DNA from: Mediterraneibacter agrestimuris
Lineage (GTDB): Bacteria; Bacillota; Clostridia; Lachnospirales; Lachnospiraceae
Length of the DNA: 64,000 nucleotides
Reading direction: 5' to 3'
Assembly: GCF_943193195.1 (NCBI RefSeq)
Contig: NZ_CALPDG010000002.1
Coordinates: 124,001 to 188,000, forward strand
Shown piece by piece: positions 16,938-25,840 of this stretch. Below the pieces are notes generated by a model that saw nothing but the letters and a program-made list of their open reading frames with translations, was not told the DNA's origin and made no database searches. A program made the position numbers and the translations under genes. Each line of letters begins with the position of its first letter. Within the stretch, counting starts at the first letter, position 1.

Positions 16938-17492
16938 TCAAGAAGGAAGTATTAATGACTTTTCTCTATCATCCAAATCCTTTTGTATGTAGTCCAGATA
17001 AGGGACATAACAATTGTTTTTGAAAGGCATAAAGTATGCCTCTGCCAACTCTTCTATACGGAAGCTCTTCCGCCCACCCTGGCGTGCCCTCTCCCAAAAG
17101 GCTTTAATTTCCTGAAACCTCATATAATAAAGTGTATTTCTGGCGCTGTAGTAAAGAATCAAAAAAGAAATCCCACCCTGTTTTTCAAATTTTTCCATGA
17201 ATGTCATCTGATGTTCATGGATATTTTGCAGCGGAAACGTATCTGCGCTGCATTCTTTTGCATCAAAGCAGACAGGAATCCCCTGTACTGTTCCGATGTA
17301 ATCCACGGTGCTTATTTTGTCAAAATATGCCAGCGTAATATGCCGTCTTTCTTTATCAATTTTCACTGGCGTAATCGGTGTGGGAATTTTCTGGATCAGA
17401 GCAAGCCCCAATTCATCATATCGGTCATTTGTATGATTGATAAATTCCTCCAGCGTGGAACCTCGTAACCCTCTTGAACTCCATGTTGCCAT
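16938..17492 (-). CDS. recU: Holliday junction resolvase RecU
   Basis: 184 residues; the Gram-positive resolvase that cuts four-way junctions made by recombination. It has the N-terminal GLRGSTLEEFINHTNDRY, the nuclease residues in STVDYIG and CFDAKECSAD, and the stalk region that follows. RecU replaces RuvC in Firmicutes, and this window also carries ruvA and ruvB. Usually recU sits beside a penicillin-binding protein gene; here it lies upstream of the histidine genes and probably shares their transcript. Confidence 0.92.
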   Translation of the reverse strand: MATWSSRGLRGSTLEEFINHTNDRYDELGLALIQKIPTPITPVKIDKERRHITLAYFDKISTVDYIGTVQGIPVCFDAKECSADTFPLQNIHEHQMTFMEKFEKQGGISFLILYYSARNTLYYMRFQEIKAFWERARQGGRKSFRIEELAEAYFMPFKNNCYVPYLDYIQKDLDDREKSLILPS

Positions 17493-17569
17493 TTTCAGAT
17501 CCTCATATATTATATATTTATTCTATCATATAACAGACTATTTCTGTATAAAATGAACTTCACCCCTTC

Positions 17570-17636
17570 GTTATTGTTCACAGCTTGCTGCTGTGCACAG
17601 TAACAGAATTTGTGCATTTCAACATTGAACAGTTAC
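17570..17636. mobile_element. Dispersed palindromic element, copy 4 (short, 67 bp)
   Basis: Termini GTTATTGTTCACAG and CATTGAACAGTTAC. The left 35 bp is itself a GTTAT...GTAAC hairpin around CACAGC/GCTGTG, also seen alone as copy 10 and inside copy 11. Flanks ACCCCTTC and AATCCTTC agree at 6 of 8 positions. The TAA of the downstream pseudouridine synthase (17633-17635) is the TTA of the element's terminal GTTAC. Confidence 0.75.
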
Positions 17637-18607
17637 AATCCTTCTTCCTTACAAATCCGTTTAAACATTTCCGGTGGTTCCGCAAAAAATATTTTTTCCG
17701 ATACAGTTCCGAGTGAACCGCTAAGCTTCGGCATTTCCAGACAATATGCATGCAAAAGCTGATAGTTCAGCCCGTATTGTTGTTGATAAACATCATTTAC
17801 CGCACGATTGCCATACTTGTAATCCCCAAGTATCGGATGCCCGATGCTTGCCAGATGAGCACGAATTTGGTGAGTTTTTCCCGTAATCAGATGTACCTTT
17901 AGAAGTGTCGCGGATTTCCCGACAGCAAGGGGTCGGTATTCTGTTTCAATGGCGGTACTTCCCGGAACCTCTCTGCTTAGGATCTCCACTTTATTTGTCT
18001 TCTCGTCTTTATGTAAAAATCCGCAGATATGCTTTCCCTTTTCTACTTTCCCCGCAACCGGACAGAGATAATATTTTGCCAGAGCTCTCTCCTTAAAAAG
18101 ACGGCTCAGTTCCTGCAAACCGGCAAGACTTTTTCCTGCCGCTAAAAGTCCGCTTGTATTCCGGTCCAGACGGTTGCAGACGGACGGACGGAAGGTCCGC
18201 AGTTCTTCCTCACAAAGCTGTCCCGAATGAAGCAGATATCCGATCAGGTACTCTACCGCGGAGACATCTGTTTCTTTTGCCTTCTGTGAGAGCATTCCGA
18301 CAGGTTTATTAAAAAGAAGAATATGATCATCCTCATAGATGATATCCAATTTTTCTATTTTCACATCAGAAATAGTCTGTACTGCTTTTTCGGAAAATTT
18401 CTCAATCGTTTCATCTGACAGAAAAAGCTTTATGCTGTCGCCTATATTCAGTTTTTCCTGACCCGTTGCTTTTTTCCCGTTCAGCACAATATTTTTCTTG
18501 CGAAGCATTTTATAGAGAAAGCCTTTCGGCGCTTCCCGTAAAAACTTTCCGAGAAATTTATCCAGACGCTGACCGGATTCATTTTCCGTAACTTTCAATT
18601 CCTGCAT
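17633..18607 (-). CDS. RluA-family pseudouridine synthase
   Basis: 324 residues: N-terminal S4-like RNA-binding domain (about residues 10-75) and a PseudoU synthase core with the catalytic motif NRLDRNTSGL (Asp near residue 145) and the late KTHQIRAHL signature. It isomerises specific uridines in 23S rRNA or tRNA; the exact site cannot be told between RluC- and RluD-type members. The stop codon lies within copy 4 of the palindromic element, so the last residue or two may have been altered by the insertion. Confidence 0.92.
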   Translation of the reverse strand: MQELKVTENESGQRLDKFLGKFLREAPKGFLYKMLRKKNIVLNGKKATGQEKLNIGDSIKLFLSDETIEKFSEKAVQTISDVKIEKLDIIYEDDHILLFNKPVGMLSQKAKETDVSAVEYLIGYLLHSGQLCEEELRTFRPSVCNRLDRNTSGLLAAGKSLAGLQELSRLFKERALAKYYLCPVAGKVEKGKHICGFLHKDEKTNKVEILSREVPGSTAIETEYRPLAVGKSATLLKVHLITGKTHQIRAHLASIGHPILGDYKYGNRAVNDVYQQQYGLNYQLLHAYCLEMPKLSGSLGTVSEKIFFAEPPEMFKRICKEEGL

Positions 18608-18625
18608 TGTATCTGTCCAATCCTG

Positions 18626-19204
18626 TTATAATGAAATATTCATAATTACGTTTGCGACTTTCATTTCATGGGCTTTTCTGTCTTCTTTTTCTACCGCTGC
18701 AATATTCTCCAGCCCTTCTGCCCTGGCAAGAAAACCTTTATATTGATTCATCAGCTTTACCGACACATTCTGAAAATGGTTTTGTACCAATATATTTTTT
18801 ATATGTTTTGCGGCATAATCTAAATCCACTTTTGTATCAGACGTATAGCCAAACACCTTGTCCCCTGAAATTACAATTGCATCTATAGGCATGATTTTCT
18901 CAGTGCTTGTAACAACCAATTCAAACAGCAGATACAGATGAGGGCATTTTTCTTCCACCTCTGCTGCAAGTTCCGGTTTAACAGAACGATGTGGCAGACG
19001 TGTGATCACACCAACAAGTGCCGTACATGCCGGAAGGCAGCCCACAATCGCAGCGACCGTCAGTAGATTCTTGTTAGAACCGGTCTGGCTGTAACCCAGA
19101 AAATATACTGCCGCAACCAGCATAAAATATATAATTGTACGGAGTATTTCGGCTTTCAGCTTATACTCCAGATATCCCGGCGTACCCTTTTCACATTTTT
19201 TCAT
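18626..19204 (-). CDS. Membrane protein of unknown function (192 aa)
   Basis: Two adjacent hydrophobic segments near the N terminus (about residues 22-38 and 47-68), then a soluble domain of about 120 residues (ELVVTSTEKIMPIDAIVISGD onward) with a basic and acidic C terminus. The soluble part faces the cytoplasm if both segments span the membrane. I recognise no characterised family. The stop is 1 bp from the next reading unit and the start abuts the upstream SDR gene, so it is part of a compact operon. Confidence 0.75.
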   Translation of the reverse strand: MKKCEKGTPGYLEYKLKAEILRTIIYFMLVAAVYFLGYSQTGSNKNLLTVAAIVGCLPACTALVGVITRLPHRSVKPELAAEVEEKCPHLYLLFELVVTSTEKIMPIDAIVISGDKVFGYTSDTKVDLDYAAKHIKNILVQNHFQNVSVKLMNQYKGFLARAEGLENIAAVEKEDRKAHEMKVANVIMNISL

Positions 19205-19984
19205 TTATTGTCTGTCTCCTTTGCAGCCCATCGTCTCCAGTTTCAAAATCAGACTATGAGGAACGAATTTTGAGGCAATTCTTGCCCCTTTCATGGCAGT
19301 TCCGTATACAGACATTCCTTTACCCCTGCGGCTGTCGATCAGTGCTTTTCGTACCACGTCCGGAGACTTTGCCATAACCATCTGCTTCCAGACATTCTCA
19401 ATTCTGCCGGAAACATCAAAAAACTCTGTATCCACAGGTCCGGGACAAACAGCCGTTACAACAATACCCTTTTGTCTCACTTCTTCTCCCAGCGCCCTGC
19501 TAAAGCTCAATACATAAGACTTGGTTGCTGCATAAACTGTAAATAAGGGCTGCGGGCAAAAAGCCGCAGCTGAAGCCAGATTGATGATTCTGCTTCCCTT
19601 TGACATAAAAGGCATACAATAAAATGTCATACGGGATAAAGCAATACAATTCAGATCGATCATTTCGAGCTGTATATTCTTATCTTCTCCGAGAATCTCT
19701 TCCACACTTCCACACTTTCCAAAACCCGCAGCATTCACCAGCATACGGATATCTGGCTGTTCCTTTGAAAGTGCCTCTTTTAAAGCAGCATTTACCGGCC
19801 GTTTCAATAAGTCTCCTTCAAAAATACGGAGAGGGACAATAGACACATACTGCAATTCCTGTAACCGCTCCCCTCTTCTTGCTATGACCCATATTTCATC
19901 CAGCGTGCGGTAAAAATATCCGATCTGTTTTACAAACTCTCTTCCCATACCTGAAGAAGCCCCTGTTACTATGGCAATTTTCAC
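19205..19984 (-). CDS. Short-chain dehydrogenase/reductase
   Basis: 259-residue SDR with the cofactor loop TGASSGMG at residues 7-14, the NAG motif (NAAGFGKCG), the active-site YAATK (Tyr/Lys) with an upstream Ser, and CPGPVDTEF. The fold and catalysis are NAD(P)-dependent oxidoreduction; the substrate is not predictable. The longer C-terminal helix and the AxxxYVLSFSRAL signature resemble the DltE/YqjQ-like group. The start is 4 bp past the YgiQ stop, suggesting coupling. Confidence 0.9.
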   Translation of the reverse strand: MKIAIVTGASSGMGREFVKQIGYFYRTLDEIWVIARRGERLQELQYVSIVPLRIFEGDLLKRPVNAALKEALSKEQPDIRMLVNAAGFGKCGSVEEILGEDKNIQLEMIDLNCIALSRMTFYCMPFMSKGSRIINLASAAAFCPQPLFTVYAATKSYVLSFSRALGEEVRQKGIVVTAVCPGPVDTEFFDVSGRIENVWKQMVMAKSPDVVRKALIDSRRGKGMSVYGTAMKGARIASKFVPHSLILKLETMGCKGDRQ

Positions 19985-19988
19985 TTTT

Positions 19989-21950
19989 TCACCTTCTTTT
20001 TTTATTATTACAATTGTTGATCATCTGTTTTTTTGAACTACTCTTCATGCTCTGATTTTTAACATTTTTTCTGTTTTTATTCTGCGGCACAGGAATCTTT
20101 TTGTTTGTCTTCTTTTTCCCTTTCTCCTGTACCGCACGTTTCTCACTTACAAACTGCCGCGGATGAATCAGGCACTTTTCATCAAATCCGATCAAGTCCC
20201 TGCGTCCTGCTTTGAGAAGGGCTTCCTTTACCAGTTCGTAATTTGCCGGATTACGATATTGAATGAGAGCACGCTGCATTGCTTTTTCATGAGGATTCTT
20301 CGGCACATACACCTCGGTCATTGTCCTCGGATCTAAACCTGTATAGTACATACAGGTAGAAATAGTAGACGGGGTCGGATAAAAGTCCTGCACCTGTTCC
20401 GGCATATATCCCATATCCCGGCAATATTCCGCCAGTTCCGCTGCTTCCTTTAAAGTAGAACCAGGGTGGGAAGACATCAGATAAGGAACCAGATACTGTT
20501 CCTTCCCAATTTTTTCCGTCATTTTAAAAAACTGTTTTACAAATGTTTCATATACTCGGTTTTCCGGTTTTCCCATCTTTTCCAGAACCACATCAGACAC
20601 ATGCTCGGGCGCTACTTTGAGCTGACCGCTGACATGATAAGTACACAAATCTCTCAGGAAAACAGAGTCATTCTCAGCCAGCAGATAATCAAACCGGATT
20701 CCTGAACGGATAAAGACCTTTTTGACTTTCGGAAGCTCCCGTAATTTCTTAAGCAGCCGCACATAGTCACTATGGTCTGCATTCAGATTTCTGCAAGGTT
20801 TTGGGAATAAGCATTGCTTTGCCGTGCAGACACCCTTTTCCAGCTGCTTTTTGCAGGAGGGTTGACGAAAGTTTGCAGTTGGTCCTCCTACATCGTGAAT
20901 AAATCCCTTGAAATCCTTTTCATTTGTCATTCCTTCTGCTTCCCTTATCAGAGATTCATGGCTTCTTGACTGTACGATCCGCCCCTGATGAAAGGTCAGG
21001 GCACAGAAGTTGCAACCGCCAAAACATCCTCTGCTGCTTGTCAGACTGAATTTGATTTCCGCTATTGCCGGAACACCGCCTGACTTTTTATAAGACGGAT
21101 GAAACGTCCGCATATAGGGTAATGCATAGATATCATCCATTTCCATTGTTGTCAATGGTTTTGCAGGCGGATTTTGTACCACATACAAATGCTCCGAATA
21201 ACTTTCTGCCATCCGTTTTCCTGAAAACGGATCTGTGTTGCAGTACTGGGTATAAAAACTCTCTGCATATTTTCGTTTATCTTTTTTTATTTCCTCAAAA
21301 GACGGCAATTCTATTGCATCGTAAACAGCTTCTCTGTCCTTTACCTTTACTACGGTTCCGTCGATATAAGTAATATCTGAAACAGCTATTCCCGCATCCA
21401 GCGCTTCCGCAATCTCCAAAATAGAATGTTCTCCCATTCCGTAGGAAATGATATCTGCTCCGGAATCCAGTAATATGGAGCGTTTTATTTTATTGGACCA
21501 GTAGTCATAATGTGCCATACGGCGCAGACTGGCCTCAATTCCTCCCAAGATCACAGGGACCTGTTTGTAAGTCTGGCGAATCAGATTACCATAGACAACA
21601 GCCGCATAATCGGGACGCTTTCCCATCACACCTCCAGGGGTGTAGGCATCATTTTTTCGGTGTTTTTTGGATACTGAATAATGATTGACCATAGAGTCCA
21701 TATTACCCGCACTAACGAGAAATCCCAGTCTCGGTTCGCCGTACACTGTCACACTGCTTTTATCTTTCCAGTCCGGTTGGGAAATGATTCCCACTTGATA
21801 TCCGCGTGATTCTAACAGTCGGCTGATAATGGCATGCCCAAAAGAGGGATGATCCACATAAGCATCTCCGATCACATAAACGAAATCCACCTGATTCCAT
21901 CCACGTTTTTCCATATCCTCCCTGCAAACGGGCAAAAAATCTTGTTTCAT
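19989..21950 (-). CDS. YgiQ family radical SAM protein
   Basis: About 653 residues. An N-terminal cobalamin-binding-like region leads to the radical SAM motif CFGGCNFCAL (C-x3-C-x2-C, near residue 320). The YgiQ family hallmarks are present: DVGGPTANFRQPSC, the cysteine-rich KGVCTAKQCLFPKPCRNL, and YPTPSTISTCMYYTGLDP. The tail is a Lys/Asn/Gln-rich basic stretch of about 60 residues that is likely disordered and may contact RNA. The family is widespread and uncharacterised. The ATG at 21950 follows a GGAGAG site; the upstream TTG is less likely. Confidence 0.92.
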   Translation of the reverse strand: MKQDFLPVCREDMEKRGWNQVDFVYVIGDAYVDHPSFGHAIISRLLESRGYQVGIISQPDWKDKSSVTVYGEPRLGFLVSAGNMDSMVNHYSVSKKHRKNDAYTPGGVMGKRPDYAAVVYGNLIRQTYKQVPVILGGIEASLRRMAHYDYWSNKIKRSILLDSGADIISYGMGEHSILEIAEALDAGIAVSDITYIDGTVVKVKDREAVYDAIELPSFEEIKKDKRKYAESFYTQYCNTDPFSGKRMAESYSEHLYVVQNPPAKPLTTMEMDDIYALPYMRTFHPSYKKSGGVPAIAEIKFSLTSSRGCFGGCNFCALTFHQGRIVQSRSHESLIREAEGMTNEKDFKGFIHDVGGPTANFRQPSCKKQLEKGVCTAKQCLFPKPCRNLNADHSDYVRLLKKLRELPKVKKVFIRSGIRFDYLLAENDSVFLRDLCTYHVSGQLKVAPEHVSDVVLEKMGKPENRVYETFVKQFFKMTEKIGKEQYLVPYLMSSHPGSTLKEAAELAEYCRDMGYMPEQVQDFYPTPSTISTCMYYTGLDPRTMTEVYVPKNPHEKAMQRALIQYRNPANYELVKEALLKAGRRDLIGFDEKCLIHPRQFVSEKRAVQEKGKKKTNKKIPVPQNKNRKNVKNQSMKSSSKKQMINNCNNKKRR

Positions 21951-21973
21951 CTTTCTCTCCAATTATTTCATTC

Positions 21974-22621
21974 TTAAACAACTTCGGAATAATGACAGAT
22001 GTAATAATCAGCAAGAGCGCGTTTTTCCTCTTCCTGCGGTCTGGAAAATTCATCTTCCACAGCACAGACTGTCATTCCGGCATTCTTTCCCGCCATAATT
22101 CCGCTTGGGATATCTTCAAATACAAGACATTCCGACGGTTCCACCTGTAAATCTTCCGCCGCCTTCAGATATACATCCGGCGCAGGCTTTCCCCTCTTCA
22201 CCTCGCAGGAAGTCCTCACTGTATCAAAATAATCCCGGATGTGTAACGCGTCCAGTACCGCCTCTGCCAATTCTCTTGCATTACTGGTGGCAATTCCCAT
22301 ACGGATTCCCACCTGTTTCATCCGCTGTAAAAATTCACCAGCTCCAGGTTTTAACGGCACCTTTGTACAGTATAGTTCCATAGTCATTTCCTGCCACTCT
22401 TGTTTCACATCTTCAACAGTACAAGTAAGCTGTGGGAAGGTGTCCAGAAAATACTGGGCAGTTTCCGTGAAACTCATCCCTTCAATCTCCTTGTGAAAAT
22501 TTTCCGGCATCGTCAGGTTATATTTTTTCATATAAATATCATCTACTTCAGGCCACAGCCACATGGAATCTACCAGTGAGCCGTCCATATCAAAAATAAC
22601 TGCTTTTTTTCCTGTCAGCAT
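21974..22621 (-). CDS. HAD-superfamily hydrolase (beta-phosphoglucomutase/phosphatase-like)
   Basis: 215 residues of HAD subfamily IA. Motif I is FDMDGSLVDS (nucleophile Asp), motif II is IATSN, motif III Lys is in KRGKPAPDVY, and motif IV is VFEDIPSG. A helical cap lies at residues 15-85. Members hydrolyse small phosphorylated sugars or are mutases; specificity is not predictable. Overlaps the 3' end of the upstream rsuA-type gene by 7 bp. Confidence 0.9.
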   Translation of the reverse strand: MLTGKKAVIFDMDGSLVDSMWLWPEVDDIYMKKYNLTMPENFHKEIEGMSFTETAQYFLDTFPQLTCTVEDVKQEWQEMTMELYCTKVPLKPGAGEFLQRMKQVGIRMGIATSNARELAEAVLDALHIRDYFDTVRTSCEVKRGKPAPDVYLKAAEDLQVEPSECLVFEDIPSGIMAGKNAGMTVCAVEDEFSRPQEEEKRALADYYICHYSEVV

Positions 22622-23322
22622 AACTCTTCAATCTCTTTCTTTGTCAGTTCTCTGTATTCTCCGGTTTTTAGTTTCTCATCCAGCACAAGACTTCCCATAC
22701 GCAGACGTTTCAAATATACAACTTCCTTGCCACGGGCATGAAACATCCGTTTTATCTGATGGAAACGTCCTTCACGGATAGTCAGCTCAACTTCAGATTG
22801 ACATCTGCTCTGTAAGATCACAAGCATTGCCGGCATCGTTAGCTTCTCATCTCCAATGTCTATTCCCTCTGCAAATGCCTCCGCGTCTTCCTGTGTAACC
22901 TTTCCGTCAATTCTTGCATAATAAGTCTTGTCCACATGCTTTTTGGGTGACAGGAGCCGATGAGCCAGCGCCCCGTCATTGGTAATCAAAAGAAGTCCTT
23001 CGGTGTCCTTATCAAGTCTTCCCACAGGAAATAAATCCTGCCGCTGCTTCCTTGTGATCAAATCCACAACCGTTGTTTCTCTTGAATCCTCAGACGCAGA
23101 AATAACTCCCGCTGGTTTATTCAGCATATAGTATTCGTATTTTGCATAAAACACCGGATTCCCCTGATACAGAACTTCATCTGTCTCTGTCTCCAGTTTA
23201 AACTCCGGTTTTTTTATGATGACGCCATTAACCTGCACAAGCCCTTTCCCAACTGCCTTTTTTACTTCACTTCTGGTTCCCTGCCCCATTTCTGTCAGAT
23301 ATTTGTCTAATCTTAGCTTCAT
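22615..23322 (-). CDS. RsuA/RluB-family pseudouridine synthase
   Basis: 235 residues: an N-terminal S4 domain (MKLRLDKYLTEMGQGTRSEVKKAV) and a synthase core with GRLDKDTEGLLL (catalytic Asp near residue 100) and REGRFHQIKRMF. It modifies a uridine in 16S or 23S rRNA. The ATG at 23322 has AAAAGGAG about 9 nt upstream; a longer frame would run through the palindromic element. That element ends 18 bp before the start, and its direct repeat forms part of the ribosome site. Confidence 0.92.
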   Translation of the reverse strand: MKLRLDKYLTEMGQGTRSEVKKAVGKGLVQVNGVIIKKPEFKLETETDEVLYQGNPVFYAKYEYYMLNKPAGVISASEDSRETTVVDLITRKQRQDLFPVGRLDKDTEGLLLITNDGALAHRLLSPKKHVDKTYYARIDGKVTQEDAEAFAEGIDIGDEKLTMPAMLVILQSRCQSEVELTIREGRFHQIKRMFHARGKEVVYLKRLRMGSLVLDEKLKTGEYRELTKKEIEELC

Positions 23323-23340
23323 AAAATATGCTCCTTTTAC

Positions 23341-23483
23341 GTTACTTTTCACACCCGGGCCAGGCACTACGCTGCACGGCCCGGACCAGTACAGTATCGG
23401 GGCTGGAATCCGGTCTCTTGCCGTAAGGCAACTTTAAATAGACCGGATTCGTTGCTTTGAGCACCGTAGGTGTGAAAAGTAAC
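23341..23483. mobile_element. Dispersed palindromic element, copy 5, perfect termini and 8-bp flanking repeat
   Basis: 143 bp with perfect 14-bp inverted termini GTTACTTTTCACAC/GTGTGAAAAGTAAC and a perfect direct repeat CCTTTTAC on both sides (23333-23340, 23484-23491). Internal stems: CCGGGCC/GGCCCGG, and a 10-bp perfect AATCCGGTCT (23407-23416)/AGACCGGATT (23440-23449) enclosing TTGCC/GGCAA and a TTTAAAT strand. It sits between rsmF and rsuA. The cleanest copy in the window. Confidence 0.9.
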
Positions 23484-23508
23484 CCTTTTACACGCCAGAC
23501 AGTTCTGT

Positions 23509-24900
23509 TTATGACTGCCAGCGCCAGCCGGGCAGATATTTATTCTTCAGCGTCTGGTTCGCAAGTTTTCCAAATCCCAGAGGATATCCATCCACGCAGA
23601 CCAGATACCATCCCTTGTCCTTCCTTCCGGTCAGGTCATCTACATCCAGTGTCTCACCTTTTAAATACTTGATCACGCGGTCATCTTCCACTGACAAACT
23701 TAATATCTTTTTGTATGTCTCTTTGCCAAGACACATTGCCAGCGCCTGACTTGGCTCAAACCGTTTCTTTTTTAATTCTCCCAGCAAAAGCCCGGAACGC
23801 AGGAACCGGACGCCTTTTAATTCCGGCAGTCCTTCCGGCATATAGTAGACACGCTCATCGCGGATATCAAGACGGCAAAGATCTATCTTCCACGTCAGAT
23901 CATGAAAAAATTCTTCCAACTCTTCCGGCGCCCTTTTTATCGGTTTTGATGCCTTTACATCAATGACAGTTTCTGTGGAATGTTCCGCATCTTCCTTTTT
24001 CAGTAATGCCAGATAATGTCCTTCTCCCCGCATGCGATGCGGAAAAATACGGACTGTTTTATCCATCTCCTGCATGCCTGTCTTAGTTTCTTTTGGTCTT
24101 CCCTTGGAGAAACCTTCATAACCTTCCATCTCGCAAATTTCAAATTCTGGAAACTGCTCCAGTAAATATTCGACTGTCTGCTCATTTTCAAGAGAATCAA
24201 AGGTACAGGTGGAATACAAAAGCATTCCTCCAGGTTTTAACATTGCCGCAGCCTGTGTGATAATACTGCGCTGCAGCTTAGAGAAAAATTCCGGTCCGTG
24301 CTCTTCCCACGCTTTCACCATCTTCTTTTCCTTACGGAACATTCCTTCCCCGGAACATGGCGCATCAATCAGTATTTTATCAAAATACTCCGGGAAGAAC
24401 TCTATCAGTTTTCCCGGCTCTTCACTGACCACCATCATATTGCCGATGCCGAAGAGTTCCAGATTCTTCAGTAGCCCTCTGGCTCTGGAATTGCTGATAT
24501 CATTGGCGATCAGCACGCCTTTACCGCCAAGCTTTGCCCCCAGTTCAGTTGCCTTGCCGCCCGGCGCCGCGCACACATCCAGTACCTTATCTCCCGGTTC
24601 TACAGGAAGTCTGCTGGCAGGTGTCATAGCGCTTGGCTCCTGCAGATAATACAATCCCGCAAAATAATAGGGGTGCTTCGCAGGCTGGTACACACTGCCG
24701 TCATAGTAGAATCCGTTTGGAATCCACGGAACGGGTTCCAGAGGCCAGGGCGCGATTTTTAAAAATTCTTCAACAGAAATCTTCTTTGTATTCACACGCA
24801 GACCATAATGCCTCGGTTCTTCATAGCAACGGAGGTAGTCTTCATATTCCTCTCCAAGAAGTGCTTTCATTTTTTCTTCAAAAGCAATTGGTAAATTCAT
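23509..24900 (-). CDS. RsmF/NOL1-NOP2-Sun family rRNA m5C methyltransferase
   Basis: About 463 residues: SAM-binding methyltransferase core (residues 75-310) with DVCAAPGGKATEL, the DAPCSGEGMFR motif and the catalytic YSTCTF cysteine, followed by the C-terminal RsmF-type RNA-binding region (residues 330-463). It makes 5-methylcytidine in rRNA or tRNA. AGAGGA lies just upstream; either of two adjacent ATGs could start the protein. Confidence 0.92.
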   Translation of the reverse strand: MNLPIAFEEKMKALLGEEYEDYLRCYEEPRHYGLRVNTKKISVEEFLKIAPWPLEPVPWIPNGFYYDGSVYQPAKHPYYFAGLYYLQEPSAMTPASRLPVEPGDKVLDVCAAPGGKATELGAKLGGKGVLIANDISNSRARGLLKNLELFGIGNMMVVSEEPGKLIEFFPEYFDKILIDAPCSGEGMFRKEKKMVKAWEEHGPEFFSKLQRSIITQAAAMLKPGGMLLYSTCTFDSLENEQTVEYLLEQFPEFEICEMEGYEGFSKGRPKETKTGMQEMDKTVRIFPHRMRGEGHYLALLKKEDAEHSTETVIDVKASKPIKRAPEELEEFFHDLTWKIDLCRLDIRDERVYYMPEGLPELKGVRFLRSGLLLGELKKKRFEPSQALAMCLGKETYKKILSLSVEDDRVIKYLKGETLDVDDLTGRKDKGWYLVCVDGYPLGFGKLANQTLKNKYLPGWRWQS

Positions 24901-24946
24901 CATCTTCCTCTTTCATCGAATAACACCTTTGTCATCTGTTGATCAC

Positions 24947-25789
24947 TTATTCATTATATATACATTTCAGTTTCCGGGATTCCAGGTATTTCAGCACCGG
25001 ATAAGGATTTACGCTGATCTCCTCTCCCGTATCCGTCAGATAGATTCCTAAATGCAAATGCACTGGAAAATTCCCCGTTGTTCCTTCTATCCTGCTGTAT
25101 CCCGTATCTCCCATAAATCCCAGCAGATCTCCTGCCTTCACGGTATCTCCTACATTCAGACCAGCATAAGAATCCAAATGTGCATAATAAAAATATGCAC
25201 CTCCGGGCGCAGTGATCCCAATACGGTAACCGCCCTGCTCAAGCCACCCCTTATGCAGTACGACACCATCAGTCATACTGACAACGGGATAGAATCCGCG
25301 GATATTCTTCTCTGCCATGATGTCACATCCTTCATGTCCCCGTTTTCCGCCATAATTGCGTTCATACATCCATGAATCTACAAAACTCACCTTTGCACTG
25401 ATTCTGCCTTCCGGTTCCGGAACCGGAAAATATTTCAGGTCATCCCAAACAGCCCGGCAGGCATTTGCATACATCTGCCATTCTTTTTTCTTACACCATT
25501 TCTGCTTTCTGCTGTAAAATATCTCTTTTGAGTAATTTCCCCGCCATCTCTGCTGTCCAAAATTTGTTTCCAGCCAGTATATACCTAGAAGCTCTCCTGG
25601 TTCTTCCTGCTGCTGCACAAATTCTGTCATCTCCTGCGCCACTGGTTGACTTCGGAATTCTGATGTTTCCACAATTGTTTTATTTAACAGACTGTAACGG
25701 CTCAGTGCCCGTATTTCATGAAGTCCGATAGAAATAAATATTGCTGCAAGGAATACAGCAATCAGCTGCCGTGATATTTTTTTATACAT
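24947..25789 (-). CDS. M23 (LytM-type) peptidoglycan endopeptidase
   Basis: About 280 residues with an N-terminal signal anchor (residues 6-28, LIAVFLAAIFISIGLHEI) and a C-terminal M23 domain. The zinc ligands appear as H-x3-D in RGHEGCDIMA, and HLHLG near residue 245. It cuts peptide crosslinks in the wall. The start is uncertain: ATG at 25789 avoids the upstream terminator hairpin, while an ATG at 25810 would lie in it; neither has a strong ribosome site. Confidence 0.88.
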   Translation of the reverse strand: MYKKISRQLIAVFLAAIFISIGLHEIRALSRYSLLNKTIVETSEFRSQPVAQEMTEFVQQQEEPGELLGIYWLETNFGQQRWRGNYSKEIFYSRKQKWCKKKEWQMYANACRAVWDDLKYFPVPEPEGRISAKVSFVDSWMYERNYGGKRGHEGCDIMAEKNIRGFYPVVSMTDGVVLHKGWLEQGGYRIGITAPGGAYFYYAHLDSYAGLNVGDTVKAGDLLGFMGDTGYSRIEGTTGNFPVHLHLGIYLTDTGEEISVNPYPVLKYLESRKLKCIYNE

Positions 25790-25800
25790 CAATTTGAATC

Positions 25801-25833
25801 CCCGGTTCACATTTCTAAAGTATATGAACCGGG
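25801..25833 (-). terminator. Hairpin after pepD
   Basis: CCCGGTTCA (25801-25809) and TGAACCGGG (25825-25833) pair perfectly, 8 bp beyond the PepD stop codon. The minus-strand tail is ATTCAAATTG, a poor T-run, so read-through to the M23 gene is possible. Confidence 0.6.
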
Positions 25834-25840
25834 GAATGTC

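Noticed and set aside
16867-17632. Histidine T-box upstream of the his operon
   Set aside because: Neither the 71-nt gap before hisZ nor the region before recU shows a specifier stem or the T-box consensus.
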